From Bacteroidota bacterium (GTDB lineage Bacteria; Bacteroidota; Bacteroidia; AKYH767-A; 2013-40CM-41-45): DNA of 64,000 nucleotides. Position 1 is the stretch's first letter. Each line of letters begins with the position of its first letter. The notes beneath the pieces are model-generated. The model was not told where the DNA came from and made no database searches. It saw nothing but the letters and a program-made list of their open reading frames with translations. Both the position numbers and the translations under genes were made by a program. Below are positions 9,512-19,054 of this stretch, piece by piece. The DNA lies in contig JADJSV010000001.1 in NCBI GenBank assembly GCA_016711505.1, positions 434,001-498,000 on the forward strand, given 5' to 3'.

Positions 9512-10318
9512 ATGGAAATACAGGAACTGCAAAAACTTTGTATCGATGTAACTCTTCTGACTAAAGAAGTCGGCCATTTTATTTTAGAAGAAAGAAAAAC
9601 ATTTTCTCAGAGTCAAATTGAGAAAAAAGGACATAACGATCTTGTATCCTATGTCGACAAAACTGCTGAAGAGCGAATTGTACTAAAATTAAAATCACTT
9701 CTTCCTGAGGCCGGATTCTATACGGAAGAAGCAACAGATAATTCCAAAGGTGAAAAGTACAACTGGATCATTGACCCGTTAGATGGTACAACTAATTTTA
9801 TTCATGGGATTCCATGTTTTTGTATTTCAATCGCCTTACTTGAAAATGACGAACTGATTCTGGGTGTTGTTCACGAGTTAAATCTGGATGAATGCTTTTA
9901 TGCATGGAAATCCGGAGGTGCATTTATGAATGGCAAAAGTATATCGGTCTCTTCAATCAATAAACTTTCTGATTCTTTGATCGCCACAGGATTTCCTTAC
10001 CACAATTACGATAGAATGATTCCGTATATGCAAGTCTTCGACTGGTGTATGCGGAATACTCATGGATTACGTCGCTTAGGTTCAGCTGCTGCAGATCTTG
10101 CTTATGTAGCCTGCGGAAGGTTTGAAGCGTTCTATGAATATGGACTGAATGCCTGGGATGTTGCAGGTGGTGCAATCATTGTCAAAGAAGCCGGCGGCCA
10201 TGTTACAGATTTTAACGGAGGCAGCAATTTTATTTTCGGCGGAGAATTGATCGCAGCAAATAAAAAAGTTCATACTGAAATGTACAATGTTATCAGTACT
10301 GAGTTTCAAAAAAATTGA
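9512..10318 (+). CDS. inositol monophosphatase family protein
   Basis: A Mg-dependent sugar-phosphate or bisphosphate phosphatase of the IMPase fold. The metal-binding motifs are complete: EE at about residues 72-73, DPLDGTTNF at 88-96 and WDVAGG near 214, and the length (268 residues) is normal. The natural substrate in bacteria could be inositol-1-phosphate or a related sugar phosphate; sequence alone does not separate SuhB-like from CysQ-like activity, although the DPLDGTTNF form favours the former. The ATG follows directly on the lgt stop codon. Confidence 0.9.
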   Translation: MEIQELQKLCIDVTLLTKEVGHFILEERKTFSQSQIEKKGHNDLVSYVDKTAEERIVLKLKSLLPEAGFYTEEATDNSKGEKYNWIIDPLDGTTNFIHGIPCFCISIALLENDELILGVVHELNLDECFYAWKSGGAFMNGKSISVSSINKLSDSLIATGFPYHNYDRMIPYMQVFDWCMRNTHGLRRLGSAAADLAYVACGRFEAFYEYGLNAWDVAGGAIIVKEAGGHVTDFNGGSNFIFGGELIAANKKVHTEMYNVISTEFQKN

Positions 10319-10346
10319 ACTTGTCATTACCAAAATTTTTTCAAAG

Positions 10347-10856
10347 ATGAAACCAACTATTCTATTCGAAGAAAGTCAGCGTTTCAGCCAGAAATTATTC
10401 CGGATAATTTTATTCCTTGTTTCAGCTCTATTCGTCTACGCATTTATACAACAAGTTGTAATGGGTCAGCCATTTGGTAATAAACCTATGAGCAATAAAG
10501 GAATTATTGCAGCAATTTCATTTCTTTCCATTTTCAATCTGTTATTTTACAGCATGCAATTAGTAACTACAATTGACGAAGATGCGATCTCTGTGCGATT
10601 CTATCCTTTTCACTTTTTTCCAAAGCGTTTTGAATGGAGCCAGCTTCAGGATGTCATTATAAGGGAGTATAATCCAATGAAAGAATATGGCGGCTGGGGC
10701 TTGCGGGGTTTTGGAAACAAAAAAACAATGACGGTTTCCGGTAACTGGCTTGTTGAAGTTGTATTTGTAAATGGTCAAAGTCTGTTGATCGGAACAAAAC
10801 AGCCTGAAGAAATGAAAGCAGCTTTAGCCTTAACGAAATTCAGGAAAACAATCTAG
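10347..10856 (+). CDS. small membrane protein with PH-like domain
   Basis: Two predicted transmembrane helices (about residues 17-37 and 48-66) are followed by a soluble C-terminal half of beta-strand character with the recurring phrase EYGGWGLRGFGNKKTMTVSGN and a terminal LLIGTKQPEEMKAAL. This layout matches Bacteroidota two-helix proteins with a bacterial PH-like domain. Function is unknown. An upstream in-frame ATG at 10287 would overlap the previous gene by 32 bp and adds 20 residues that look unlike a protein start; the ATG at 10347 is preferred. Confidence 0.7.
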   Translation: MKPTILFEESQRFSQKLFRIILFLVSALFVYAFIQQVVMGQPFGNKPMSNKGIIAAISFLSIFNLLFYSMQLVTTIDEDAISVRFYPFHFFPKRFEWSQLQDVIIREYNPMKEYGGWGLRGFGNKKTMTVSGNWLVEVVFVNGQSLLIGTKQPEEMKAALALTKFRKTI

Positions 10857-10862
10857 CTCTTA

Positions 10863-11567
10863 TCATTTTTCATTCATTTTGATCTTTTTGATAATGTCGC
10901 CCATCATCTCTATCTGAACTTTTTGGATTTCTATTAATTCCTGCTGTTGATGCAGAATCAAATGATCAATTTTTTCATGGAGCATCCGGATCTCCAGCTC
11001 TGATTTCAGATTGATCATATAATCTTTCTTTGCACGTTCACGGTCTTTTTCTTCCTGGCGATTTTGACTCATCATAATTACCGGTGCCTGCAATGCTGCA
11101 ATACACGACAAAATGAGATTAAGTAAAATAAATGGATAAGGGTCATAGCCTTTATTCGTGAACCATGCTACGTTAATAGTGATCCAGATAAGTATAAACA
11201 GACCAAATGAAATAATGAATTTCCAGCTTCCGCCAAAAGTTGCAACTGAATCAGCTAACTTCTGTGCTGAAGTCAATTTAACTTCTGTTTCTTCGACGGA
11301 ATGTACAAGTAACTCACTGTTTTTTACTGATGCAATAACAGTATTTTCCAGTTCCGATAATTCTCCGATTTCACTTTGCAGATAATTTGAAATATACTTT
11401 TCCCTATACTCATTCAGTTCTGAAACTGAAATACATGAATCCACTGTGATCTCCGGATGGTCAGTTTTAATTAAAGAAAAGATCCTTGAATTGATTGTCG
11501 CAACCTGCACTTTTTCTTCAGGAGAAAATGAAGCCTTTGAAATGTCGCTGATAAATTTCTTTTCCAT
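10863..11567 (-). CDS. DUF1003 family membrane protein
   Basis: The central region FGGSWKFIISFGLF...WITINVAWF, the phrase DPYPFILLNLILSC and the tail QAPVIMMSQNRQEEKDR are characteristic of DUF1003, a two-helix membrane family of unknown function. The N-terminal 110 residues are soluble and helical, and the C-terminus is a coiled-coil-like charged helix (LKSELEIRMLHEKIDHLILHQQ). The start is placed at MEKKFIS; an upstream in-frame ATG at 11633 would overlap the membrane-protein gene and is unlikely. It converges tail to tail with the PH-like gene, 6 bp apart, and lies just downstream of the next minus-strand gene. Confidence 0.88.
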   Translation of the reverse strand: MEKKFISDISKASFSPEEKVQVATINSRIFSLIKTDHPEITVDSCISVSELNEYREKYISNYLQSEIGELSELENTVIASVKNSELLVHSVEETEVKLTSAQKLADSVATFGGSWKFIISFGLFILIWITINVAWFTNKGYDPYPFILLNLILSCIAALQAPVIMMSQNRQEEKDRERAKKDYMINLKSELEIRMLHEKIDHLILHQQQELIEIQKVQIEMMGDIIKKIKMNEK

Positions 11568-11571
11568 TTGA

Positions 11572-13008
11572 TTAATGTTGAATATAATATTTGGGCTCTG
11601 CAGTGATCCCCCATAAATAAAAAACCTGCGCATTTACCTCAGAATCTTTTACTTCCTTTGCTGAATACCATGAAGCTAGATTACATTTACCGGATAAATG
11701 TACTATCTTTTTATCACTGATAGAAAGCATTTCAAGCGAAGCCCTTTGACAGTTTTCAATTCTCAATGAAGGCAGATCAGCGAGTGTAAAAATGAGCATA
11801 ATTGTAAATATGTAAAATCCCATGTACCTGATCTTTGCAGGTGAATTTGATAAAGCATCAATTAATGATAATGTCGTTCTGGTAAAAATTACAATTAATA
11901 TTAAAATTACGGGAATAAAATTATCTCTTCGGATGATATTAGGACGAAATTCATAATAGCCGTCTAATGGTAAAACTAACAGATACATACCACAGAATAA
12001 ACCAAACCACTTCAGAAATTTTAAATTGAAAGCAGGGCTTATTTTTTTCAGGATGATACTATTTATAGTTATTAAGACCATTAAGATCCATAGTCCCGGT
12101 TTTCCGAACAGGATGTTTTTCAATCCGGCAGGAATCTTTGCGATTCTTTCAATGAAAGACAATCCGGAAAGATTTCTTTCTGAATTATACAAACTCATGA
12201 AATATGAATAGCTGCAAAGGAAAATAAAGAGAATCAGCACAGATAAATATTTTTTATCGGCTTTTATGACAGCAACTATCTTAGAAAGTTCAACTTTAAA
12301 TATCATTGAACCTGCTAATGCAGTCAGAAATATTGAAATGATCAGAAGCGGGACTTGATTTCCCATGAATGGAATAATAATAGCCAACATGAAATAAAAT
12401 AAAATACTAAACACGCCCGGCTTTATTTCTCTTTTGAATCCAAAATTCATGATCAAAGGGTAAAGCAGAATCAATACCAAGCCAACGGAAAGAGAATAGT
12501 AAACTGTATAGGAAACAGTAGCATCAATTATTCCCATTGTGGAACTATATCCACCTACTTGAAAGAAAATAGTTGCTAAAGCAATAGAGGTTATAAATAA
12601 ATCATTTTTGAAACCAATCCTGCCTGATGAATATAACCCTATCATCACTACGATCAGTATTTGTATAAATATTTTCAGGAAAGCTGCAGAAAAATATACC
12701 GAACTTATCGGAGACAAAAATGATTGTGAGATTAAAGGAACAGTTCTGAAATATTCGTAGATCAATGCCAGCGCAAAAAACCGATTTGGTTCAGAGTAGG
12801 TTGTATCGGAAGCGATCATTTCAATGCCACATGGATCCTTCAATACAGCTTTGTATTTTGCTGTCGGAAGAACAATTGAAGTCACATCACCATCAATTGG
12901 TGAATTGTAATATTGATTGAAAGAAATTCCAAGATCTGCAACGATAAAAAGTATAAGGAAAAACCTGAGCTTTCCTGAAAGAAAAGGATTATTTGGCGAG
13001 CTTAGCAT
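11572..13008 (-). CDS. polytopic membrane protein, possibly GT-C-like
   Basis: About ten to twelve hydrophobic helices in 478 residues, with a first periplasmic loop containing YNSPIDGDVTS. An acidic motif in the first loop after helix 1 is the arrangement of GT-C glycosyltransferases and related lipid-sugar enzymes, which suggests but does not prove such a role. A short soluble C-terminal tail ends YLWGITAEPKYYIQH. No named family is recognised with confidence. The start overlaps the GNAT gene by 20 bp, so the two are probably co-transcribed. Confidence 0.6.
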   Translation of the reverse strand: MLSSPNNPFLSGKLRFFLILFIVADLGISFNQYYNSPIDGDVTSIVLPTAKYKAVLKDPCGIEMIASDTTYSEPNRFFALALIYEYFRTVPLISQSFLSPISSVYFSAAFLKIFIQILIVVMIGLYSSGRIGFKNDLFITSIALATIFFQVGGYSSTMGIIDATVSYTVYYSLSVGLVLILLYPLIMNFGFKREIKPGVFSILFYFMLAIIIPFMGNQVPLLIISIFLTALAGSMIFKVELSKIVAVIKADKKYLSVLILFIFLCSYSYFMSLYNSERNLSGLSFIERIAKIPAGLKNILFGKPGLWILMVLITINSIILKKISPAFNLKFLKWFGLFCGMYLLVLPLDGYYEFRPNIIRRDNFIPVILILIVIFTRTTLSLIDALSNSPAKIRYMGFYIFTIMLIFTLADLPSLRIENCQRASLEMLSISDKKIVHLSGKCNLASWYSAKEVKDSEVNAQVFYLWGITAEPKYYIQH

Positions 13009-13513
13009 AAATATTCAAGTCGATAAATTTACCATTTTTATATTCGCATTCGCGCCTGCAGCCTTCAAAAACAAATCCGGTCTTTTCAAGTAATTTTATG
13101 CACTGTAGATTTTCCGTTTCTGCCACTGCCTCCATTCTATGAAGATTCCAGTTACTGACTGCATATTGAAAAACTAATGGAATCAATTCATTCAAAATGC
13201 CTTGTCCCCAGAATTGCGGTAACAGCCAGAATCCCATTTCTGCACAGTAATGCTGCGATTGAAAATGATTGAATCCAATTCCTCCTGCAAAACTATTATC
13301 TGACTTTAATCGAATTGCCCACCATTGTCCGGTCCTGTTCTTTTCAAGGTCAATGAACCAATCCATCTGGGCTTTTGTTTCCTCAAGTGACTGGTAACTG
13401 ATCCCATAGTAACGGATAACCTGCGGATCAGAAAGACCTTTAAAAACATCATTGATATCTTCGGGTCTGAAACTCCGCAATTCGAACTTTTCTGTCTTAA
13501 GAATGGTTTCCAT
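12989..13513 (-). CDS. GNAT family N-acetyltransferase (RimJ/RimL type)
   Basis: An acetyl-CoA-dependent acyltransferase of the RimJ/RimL subgroup. Landmarks are LRSFRPEDINDV near the N-terminus, the acetyl-CoA binding loop GFWLLPQFWGQGIL (Q/RxxGxG/A type) around residue 105, and the closing stretch EAVAETENLQCIKLLEKTGFVFEG. RimL-type enzymes acetylate protein N-termini, but many relatives act on small molecules or antibiotics, so the substrate is open. The ATG at 13513 is used rather than the TTG two codons upstream. Length is normal for the family. Confidence 0.9.
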   Translation of the reverse strand: METILKTEKFELRSFRPEDINDVFKGLSDPQVIRYYGISYQSLEETKAQMDWFIDLEKNRTGQWWAIRLKSDNSFAGGIGFNHFQSQHYCAEMGFWLLPQFWGQGILNELIPLVFQYAVSNWNLHRMEAVAETENLQCIKLLEKTGFVFEGCRRECEYKNGKFIDLNIYAKLAK

Positions 13514-13543
13514 TATCAAATAATCAGATAGCAGGAAGAATGT

Positions 13544-13993
13544 TTAGCTGATATTCTTGATCAGATAATCAGTTCCGTTAAAAGAAACAGTCTCCTTTTT
13601 TTTCGCATTCATCATTGCTTTTGCAAGAGGTGCAATAGCTGATATTACCATTATATCGGAATTTTTGATCGTGATCTTTCCCAGAGGGATCGATAGAAAT
13701 AACATTCCTTTATTTGTTTCAACCAATGCACCTGTACGCACTGACTTTACTTCTTCATCCGGATTGATCGATGCCAGAATTTCAAGTTGTCTGTCGGCTT
13801 CATTAAATTGAGTGATCAGCTTTTCCTGTTCGATCTGCATCATAGCTCTTGCCGTTTCATGCTTATCTCCGGCAGAACTCTTAGAGTCATTCTCTGCATC
13901 AGATACCAGTTCATTCAATTTATCTTTAAAAGAGTGTACTTTCTCTGTTAAGACTTGCTTGCAATGAATTAAAATTTCGTTTTTTATACTCAC
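13544..13993 (-). CDS. GreA/GreB-like coiled-coil protein
   Basis: The first 90 residues form a helical hairpin with the phrase SSAGDKHETARAMMQIEQEKL, and the C-terminal half (SIPLGKITIKNSDIMVISAIAPLAKAM) resembles the FKBP-like domain of GreA/GreB transcript-cleavage factors. In flavobacterial genomes this family is often mislabelled 3-oxoacyl-ACP synthase; nothing in the sequence supports that enzyme. A role at RNA polymerase is a reasonable inference only. The start is a GTG at 13993; no better ATG precedes the conserved part. Confidence 0.65.
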   Translation of the reverse strand: MSIKNEILIHCKQVLTEKVHSFKDKLNELVSDAENDSKSSAGDKHETARAMMQIEQEKLITQFNEADRQLEILASINPDEEVKSVRTGALVETNKGMLFLSIPLGKITIKNSDIMVISAIAPLAKAMMNAKKKETVSFNGTDYLIKNIS

Positions 13994-14031
13994 GTCTTCT
14001 TCTTTAAACCCAACAAATTAAATTTTACTTA

Positions 14032-14508
14032 TTATTTTACCCTACGCATTTTGAAAAAATCTTTCTTGTATCCGTTCGCAGTCGGACCTTCGATAAAAGC
14101 GACAAGAGAATCTTTATGCGGGTTTGTATATACTATTTTTTTTGGAAAATCATGTTCCTGGTTTTCAAATGTAAATTCTCCATTCTTAGCTCCTGTAAAA
14201 GCAAAATAAACAGGCTCTCCATCATTCTGATTCTGAATACTGGGAATATAAAAGATCTTTCCGTTTTTTATTCTTAATGATATTTCTTCGTAAAAGATCG
14301 TATCTATTCCGGCCATATAGATGCTGCTTCCAACAAGAGAACTATCATCGATCCGATTCCAGATCTCAATCATTTTCCCATCAGAAGTACTGTCCATCCA
14401 TTCTCCTTCCAGCCAGCTGAATTGAGTCAGTCCGTTTTGCTGTTTTGCTTTATTAGTGTCGCAAGACAACATTCCAAGAAAGAAGATAATTGATAGTAGA
14501 TATTTCAT
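14032..14508 (-). CDS. DUF6265 family lipoprotein
   Basis: A short hydrophobic leader ends in GMLSCD, a lipobox with the modified cysteine at about residue 16. The mature part begins with FSWLEGEWMDST and contains FTFENQEHDFPKKIVY, the recurring phrases of DUF6265, a beta-rich lipocalin-like family. Function is unknown. It lies 5 bp downstream of the secreted SGNH-like gene on the same strand. Confidence 0.8.
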   Translation of the reverse strand: MKYLLSIIFFLGMLSCDTNKAKQQNGLTQFSWLEGEWMDSTSDGKMIEIWNRIDDSSLVGSSIYMAGIDTIFYEEISLRIKNGKIFYIPSIQNQNDGEPVYFAFTGAKNGEFTFENQEHDFPKKIVYTNPHKDSLVAFIEGPTANGYKKDFFKMRRVK

Positions 14509-14513
14509 TAAAA

Positions 14514-15791
14514 TTATTTCAAAACAAATGGTATTGATTTCAGGAAGCCTTCCCTGGAAGTAATGTTAACAAAATAAAATCCATCCTGCAAATTCTGTAC
14601 ATCAACTTTAAAATCGGAAGTCGTATCAATTTTTGAATTGAGAACAACTTCTCCCAATAAGTTTACTATTTGCAGTGTGCAATTTGTATGCCCTTGAGGT
14701 ATTCCATTGATCTCTATAAAATCTGTCGCAGGATTTGGATATAGAACTATTCCATTTATATCAGATAATTGTTGTATATCAGTATTTGTAACATTCACAA
14801 TCATAACATTCGTATCTGAATAAGAACAATTGTAAGAAACTAATGCAACATCGTACAATCCAACACCGGAAAAATAATGAATAGGATCTTTTAGTGTTGA
14901 GTAACTTCCATCATTAAAGTCCCACCGATAACTAACCGAATTAGAGGAGACATTCTCAAATGTAACTGCATTTCCACCAAGGTTCATATAATTATAATTT
15001 GACTTTGGATCATAATTTCCAATAAACCAATCTGACATATTATTAAAAACAATATCTTTTGCTGCCTGACGAATCCAATCGACTTTTGGTTGATGAATTC
15101 CAAAATCATATGTTATTGTTGTCGGATCCTTTCTGAAAATGCTGGCATAAAAACAACATGCTGCAGCGTAGGATCCTTCAACTGATGGATGACTTTCATC
15201 AATCTGATATAATTCTATAGTAGGATAGTTCATGCGAATGTGATTCCATAAAGCTCCAACCGGCGACACGATTGCATTATTATTGAATGCCATTTCGAGA
15301 TAACGAAGCCGAAGCAAACTATCCATTCCTTCATATGTACATACCGGCGGCCACGATGAACAATTGCTTGCATCTCCGAATTCTCTACCCCATGTCATAT
15401 AGAAAACCGTTTCAGCACAAGGATTATTCAATGTTATCAGACTATCAAGTTGTCGGGCATAGGGATAAACAGAAATCTGAACTTGTCCCAATGGAAAAGA
15501 TGGCAACTGACTCTGTTCCTGTAATACAACAAAATCCCAACTTCCCTGATTGATCAATGAGATAGATATAGGATCTGTAAAATGATTTTGCAATGTATGT
15601 CCACCCGGTGTATACGACAAATAAGAAAGTGAATCCCCGTTTGATGATGCAATGTTCGAAATTATCTGAGGCAGATCATTTACTTCTGTATAACTGTTTC
15701 CTAAAAAAAGCACCCTGAAGGTTGTTGCATTCACACCTTGGTTCAGGCATAATAGTGACAACAATGTTATCACTAACTTAGGAAATTTCAT
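14514..15791 (-). CDS. secreted SGNH-like (DUF4886) protein with PKD domain and T9SS type A tail
   Basis: A signal peptide (about residues 1-22) precedes an SGNH-hydrolase-like region: block I at RVLFLGNSYTE, then VLQEQSQLP, MTWGRE and the closing ESHPSVEGSY with candidate catalytic Glu/His. DUF4886 proteins have this fold and may be esterases. A PKD-like domain (YRWDFNDGSYSTLKDPIHYF) follows at about 280-330, and the last 75 residues start LYPNPATDFIEI and end SIPFVLK, a T9SS type A sorting domain. The protein is therefore probably secreted through the outer membrane and cell-attached. The substrate is unknown. Confidence 0.88.
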   Translation of the reverse strand: MKFPKLVITLLSLLCLNQGVNATTFRVLFLGNSYTEVNDLPQIISNIASSNGDSLSYLSYTPGGHTLQNHFTDPISISLINQGSWDFVVLQEQSQLPSFPLGQVQISVYPYARQLDSLITLNNPCAETVFYMTWGREFGDASNCSSWPPVCTYEGMDSLLRLRYLEMAFNNNAIVSPVGALWNHIRMNYPTIELYQIDESHPSVEGSYAAACCFYASIFRKDPTTITYDFGIHQPKVDWIRQAAKDIVFNNMSDWFIGNYDPKSNYNYMNLGGNAVTFENVSSNSVSYRWDFNDGSYSTLKDPIHYFSGVGLYDVALVSYNCSYSDTNVMIVNVTNTDIQQLSDINGIVLYPNPATDFIEINGIPQGHTNCTLQIVNLLGEVVLNSKIDTTSDFKVDVQNLQDGFYFVNITSREGFLKSIPFVLK

Positions 15792-15911
15792 TAATGGGAG
15801 ATTTTAATGTGGAAGCCAAATATATAAAATTCCCGATACAAAAACAGAAATGTTGATCGTTCTTAATAAGTTATAATTTACTGAATATCAACAGCTCGCA
15901 AATTTATTTAA

Positions 15912-17756
15912 TTAGTTAGCTCCTATCAGCTGAATTGTTCCTTTATAAATTATCCCGCTGTCATTCACAACATAATAATAAACTCCATCGCTCGCTTTGG
16001 TTCCTTTCTCATCAAAACCTGTCCAGAATCTTTTTTTCGTTCCGGAACTAAACATCTGAATTCCCCAGCGGTTAAAAATGCTGATCTTTGCAGTGACGGG
16101 CAGATTTTCAATTTCGAAAATATCATTCTTTCCATCGCCATCCGGAGTGAAGACATTTGGAATTACGTATGGAACAACAGGACATTCACTTCCAACTGTG
16201 ATCTCTTTCGTGATCGATGCTGATCCATCGGAATTTGTAACTGCTAATGTAACATTGAATTTTCCTTTTGATGGGAAACATATATTTTCCGGATTCTGAA
16301 GAATTGAAAATGTAGAATCTGCATTTGAAAATGTCCAGTACCATGAAATTGGTTGATTCAACGACAGATCTGTGAATGAAACACACTGCGAAGTACAGAT
16401 CGTGTCTTCTGTAAATGTGAAATCTGGAATTGGAAAGATCTGCTGACAGGCAGTTTTGTCTGTGATCAGATTAAGTGGTTCATTTATTAAAGAATCGATT
16501 GGCACACTGTTATTATTAGTGATCAAAAGAGTCGGAATAATTTCAGTCAATGTGTCCTGATAGGCTGTGAAAATTACTGTATCCAGATAGCAGGTTATTT
16601 CTCCAAAATTGGTTGTCCGGATCAACGCAGCATCACGATAATAGGCTGGCGGGCGGATATCTCCTGTATAGACAAATGCCTGATCTGAAGTTTTGATTAT
16701 GTCGTATGGATAGTTTGTAAAATTCGGTGAAAAAGGATAACGTCTGCTCCAACGAATACTTCCATCAGAGTTAATTCGCATCATGGCAATATCTCTTTCA
16801 TCCCAGCCACCAACATCACCTAAGAGCAATGTACTTCCATCGTCATAAGCAATTCCGGTGCGCATAACCTCTCCATTAGAAGTGCCGGCATCATATAATT
16901 TTTGGTATTGAATGGTTCCTGTTTTATCTAATTTGAGATGAAACACATCCCACTCTCTTGCGATTGAATATGCACGACCGCTGATAAAAAGTTCTCCTGC
17001 GGAATTTGTTGTGAGCACATTGCATTCATCGTCGTAATATGTCTGAAATACTTTCGACCAAATTTCATTACAGGAAGAATCCAGATAACACACAGCAATA
17101 TCATAGAAGAAGATCGGACTATAACCAACACAATTTCCGGCTATACAAATGTTACCATCAATTGATTCGACGATTGACCATGGATGGATGCCATAGGGTA
17201 AAAACAGACTTTTGGACCATCGGATTGAACCATCTTCTTCGAGCCTGACAATATTTGCCTTTGAATAGCTTCCTAAATTATAGTCACCGATTGAACACAT
17301 GATAAATCCACCGGATGCAGCTTTGAGCAACTTTACCGGACGATCATTTGCTGATAACCTGTATTCTTTTGACCAGAGATCATTTCCTGCTGAATCTGTT
17401 TTCAGCAAAAACAAAAAATCATCATTGCCATTTAATGTCGGATTATAGTTTGCGCTTCCAAAGATCAGTATTCCGGAATCTCTTGTTTCGATGACAGTCT
17501 GTGGATAGGAATAATTTCCGACTTGTTTATTTTTACTCCATTGTAAAGCTCCATTTACATCGGTTTTTACGAGACATGCCTGAAGATTGATAGTGTTCGT
17601 ACTTGAAGCTACCGCCAAAATAATTCCTTTGTCAAAACTTTCAACAAGAGAAGTTCCCATATCGCTGTGGATGTTTCCAAAAGTTTTTACAAATGTGCTT
17701 TGAGAAAATGATTTGAATGAAAAAAAGAATAGGATTAGGGTGAGTATTCTCTTCAT
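15912..17756 (-). CDS. secreted protein with PKD domain and gliding-associated (T9SS type B) C-terminal domain
   Basis: A signal peptide starting MKRILTLILFFFSF is followed by about 400 residues of repeated beta units with phrases such as VKTDVNGALQWSK, LKTDSAGNDLWSK and LDKTGTIQYQK, a propeller-like pattern. A PKD domain (about 455-530) contains CVSFTDLS and WYWTFSNAD. The last 90 residues open with VIPNVFTPDGDGKNDIFEI and continue IFNRWGIQMF, GVYYYVV, the gliding-motility-associated C-terminal domain that targets proteins to the T9SS. An upstream in-frame start at 17801 would add 15 residues before the signal peptide and is rejected. This suggests a surface adhesin; gliding itself cannot be deduced. 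Confidence 0.9.
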   Translation of the reverse strand: MKRILTLILFFFSFKSFSQSTFVKTFGNIHSDMGTSLVESFDKGIILAVASSTNTINLQACLVKTDVNGALQWSKNKQVGNYSYPQTVIETRDSGILIFGSANYNPTLNGNDDFLFLLKTDSAGNDLWSKEYRLSANDRPVKLLKAASGGFIMCSIGDYNLGSYSKANIVRLEEDGSIRWSKSLFLPYGIHPWSIVESIDGNICIAGNCVGYSPIFFYDIAVCYLDSSCNEIWSKVFQTYYDDECNVLTTNSAGELFISGRAYSIAREWDVFHLKLDKTGTIQYQKLYDAGTSNGEVMRTGIAYDDGSTLLLGDVGGWDERDIAMMRINSDGSIRWSRRYPFSPNFTNYPYDIIKTSDQAFVYTGDIRPPAYYRDAALIRTTNFGEITCYLDTVIFTAYQDTLTEIIPTLLITNNNSVPIDSLINEPLNLITDKTACQQIFPIPDFTFTEDTICTSQCVSFTDLSLNQPISWYWTFSNADSTFSILQNPENICFPSKGKFNVTLAVTNSDGSASITKEITVGSECPVVPYVIPNVFTPDGDGKNDIFEIENLPVTAKISIFNRWGIQMFSSGTKKRFWTGFDEKGTKASDGVYYYVVNDSGIIYKGTIQLIGAN

Positions 17757-17787
17757 AGTTTTAGCAGTGGTAATCTGGTAGAATTTA

Positions 17788-17879
17788 AACACTAAGATCA
17801 CTTAGTTTTCAGCACAAGAGCACAAGAGAAGCTTCACTTATGTGTTCTTGTGACGATTTTTAGTGAACTTAGCGTTTTT
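17788..17879 (-). repeat. imperfect inverted intergenic repeat
   Basis: Left arm 17788-17834 (AACACTAAGATCACTTAG, later CACAAGAGCACAAGAG) and right arm 17836-17879 (TGTGTTCTTGTGACG, then TAGTGAACTTAGCGTT) pair imperfectly over some 45 bp. It lies between the metallo-hydrolase gene and the PKD protein gene, both minus strand, so it could act as a terminator for the former. It resembles the heptamer-type intergenic hairpins elsewhere in the window, but the period here is nearer 8. Confidence 0.6.
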
Positions 17880-17965
17880 AAAAATTAAAGGTAATAATAT
17901 TTCCAATCAGAAATCCATCATAAATATTCTTACAAAAAAATGACAATTTCCCTTCGAGATGAATT

Positions 17966-18962
17966 TCAGAATTCCACGACCTCCCCGATCACCGGAATTT
18001 CAACCCGTAAATTTAAATCCGTAGCTGATTTTCTGATCCTTTCGACCGGTTCATTCCACGAATGATTCGCCAGTTTAAATTTCCCCCAATGCACGGGAAT
18101 GAGATATTTTGCTTTCAGATCAATTGCAGCTTGAGTTGTTTGTTCAGGTACCATATGAATATACGGCCAGGCAGTACCGTACTGCGCACAATCCAAAAGA
18201 GCAAATTCAAACGGACCGAATTTTTCTCCGATATTTTTAAACTGACTGTCATATCCCGAATCACCACCGAGAAAAATTTTCTTATCTCCGAGATTCAGTA
18301 CAAACGAACTCCACAACGTATTCGCACGTTTTGTAGTCCTCCCCGAAAAATGCCGTGATGGCGTCGATGTGAATTCAATATTTTCAGTCACACGAAAATT
18401 TTCCCACCAATCCAGTTCGACGATTTTGTTTTCTTCAATTCCCCAATATTCTAAATGCGATCCTACACCAAGTGAAGTAATCAATTTTCTTGAATTTTCC
18501 TTTCAGCTTTAGAATTGTTTCGTAATCCAGATGATCATAGTGGTCATGAGTGATCAATAAAATATCAATTTGTGGAATGTCTTCAGCCTTGTAAATATCT
18601 GCTCCGTCAAACGCTTTCACCATCGATGAAAACGGCGAAGCATGTCCGCTGAAAACAGGATCAACCAGAATTTTAAATCCTTTGTGATTGATGTAGTAAG
18701 AAGAATGTCCGAACCAGACCAATGAACTTTTCTCATCTGAAAGTGTGTTGAGATCAGTTTTAACAGACTGTATAGGTGCTGGCGGATACAAGTCTTTTAC
18801 CTTGCTGAAGAAAAAATCCACCATTATTTTCCGCATTGAAGCACCTTTTAGAATTGCTTCTGTGGGTTCGATGTTTTTGAAGGAGCCATCTTTGTAATTC
18901 GGAGAGTTATGGATTCTTTGGAGGCGATTGCCGGATGGGGCTTTGCCGAAGGTTTTTAGCAT
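17966..18962 (-). pseudogene. MBL-fold metal-dependent hydrolase (NAPE-PLD/UlaG-like), broken by a 1-bp insertion
   Basis: The upstream frame (18435-18962) holds WFGHSSYYI, DPVFSGHASPF and the zinc motif THDHYDHLD; the downstream frame (17966-18484) holds LGVGSHLEYWG, PSRHFSGR, LGGDSGYD and PVHWGKFKLA. The two join as KFKK-LITSLGVGSHLEYWG if one base is removed from the TTTT run at 18485-18488. Restored, it is an approximately 330-residue enzyme of the group that includes NAPE-phospholipase D and UlaG, with all metal ligands intact. Substrate is unknown. The lesion in a homopolymer, with no other decay, suggests a sequencing error or a very recent mutation. Confidence 0.88.
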
Positions 18963-19054
18963 ATGTAGGGGCTGACGGATTTTGGGGCAATTTATTTTAT
19001 TAGTAAAGACTGCAACTGAAAATTAAAATCCGTTTATCTATAATAATTTTCAGA

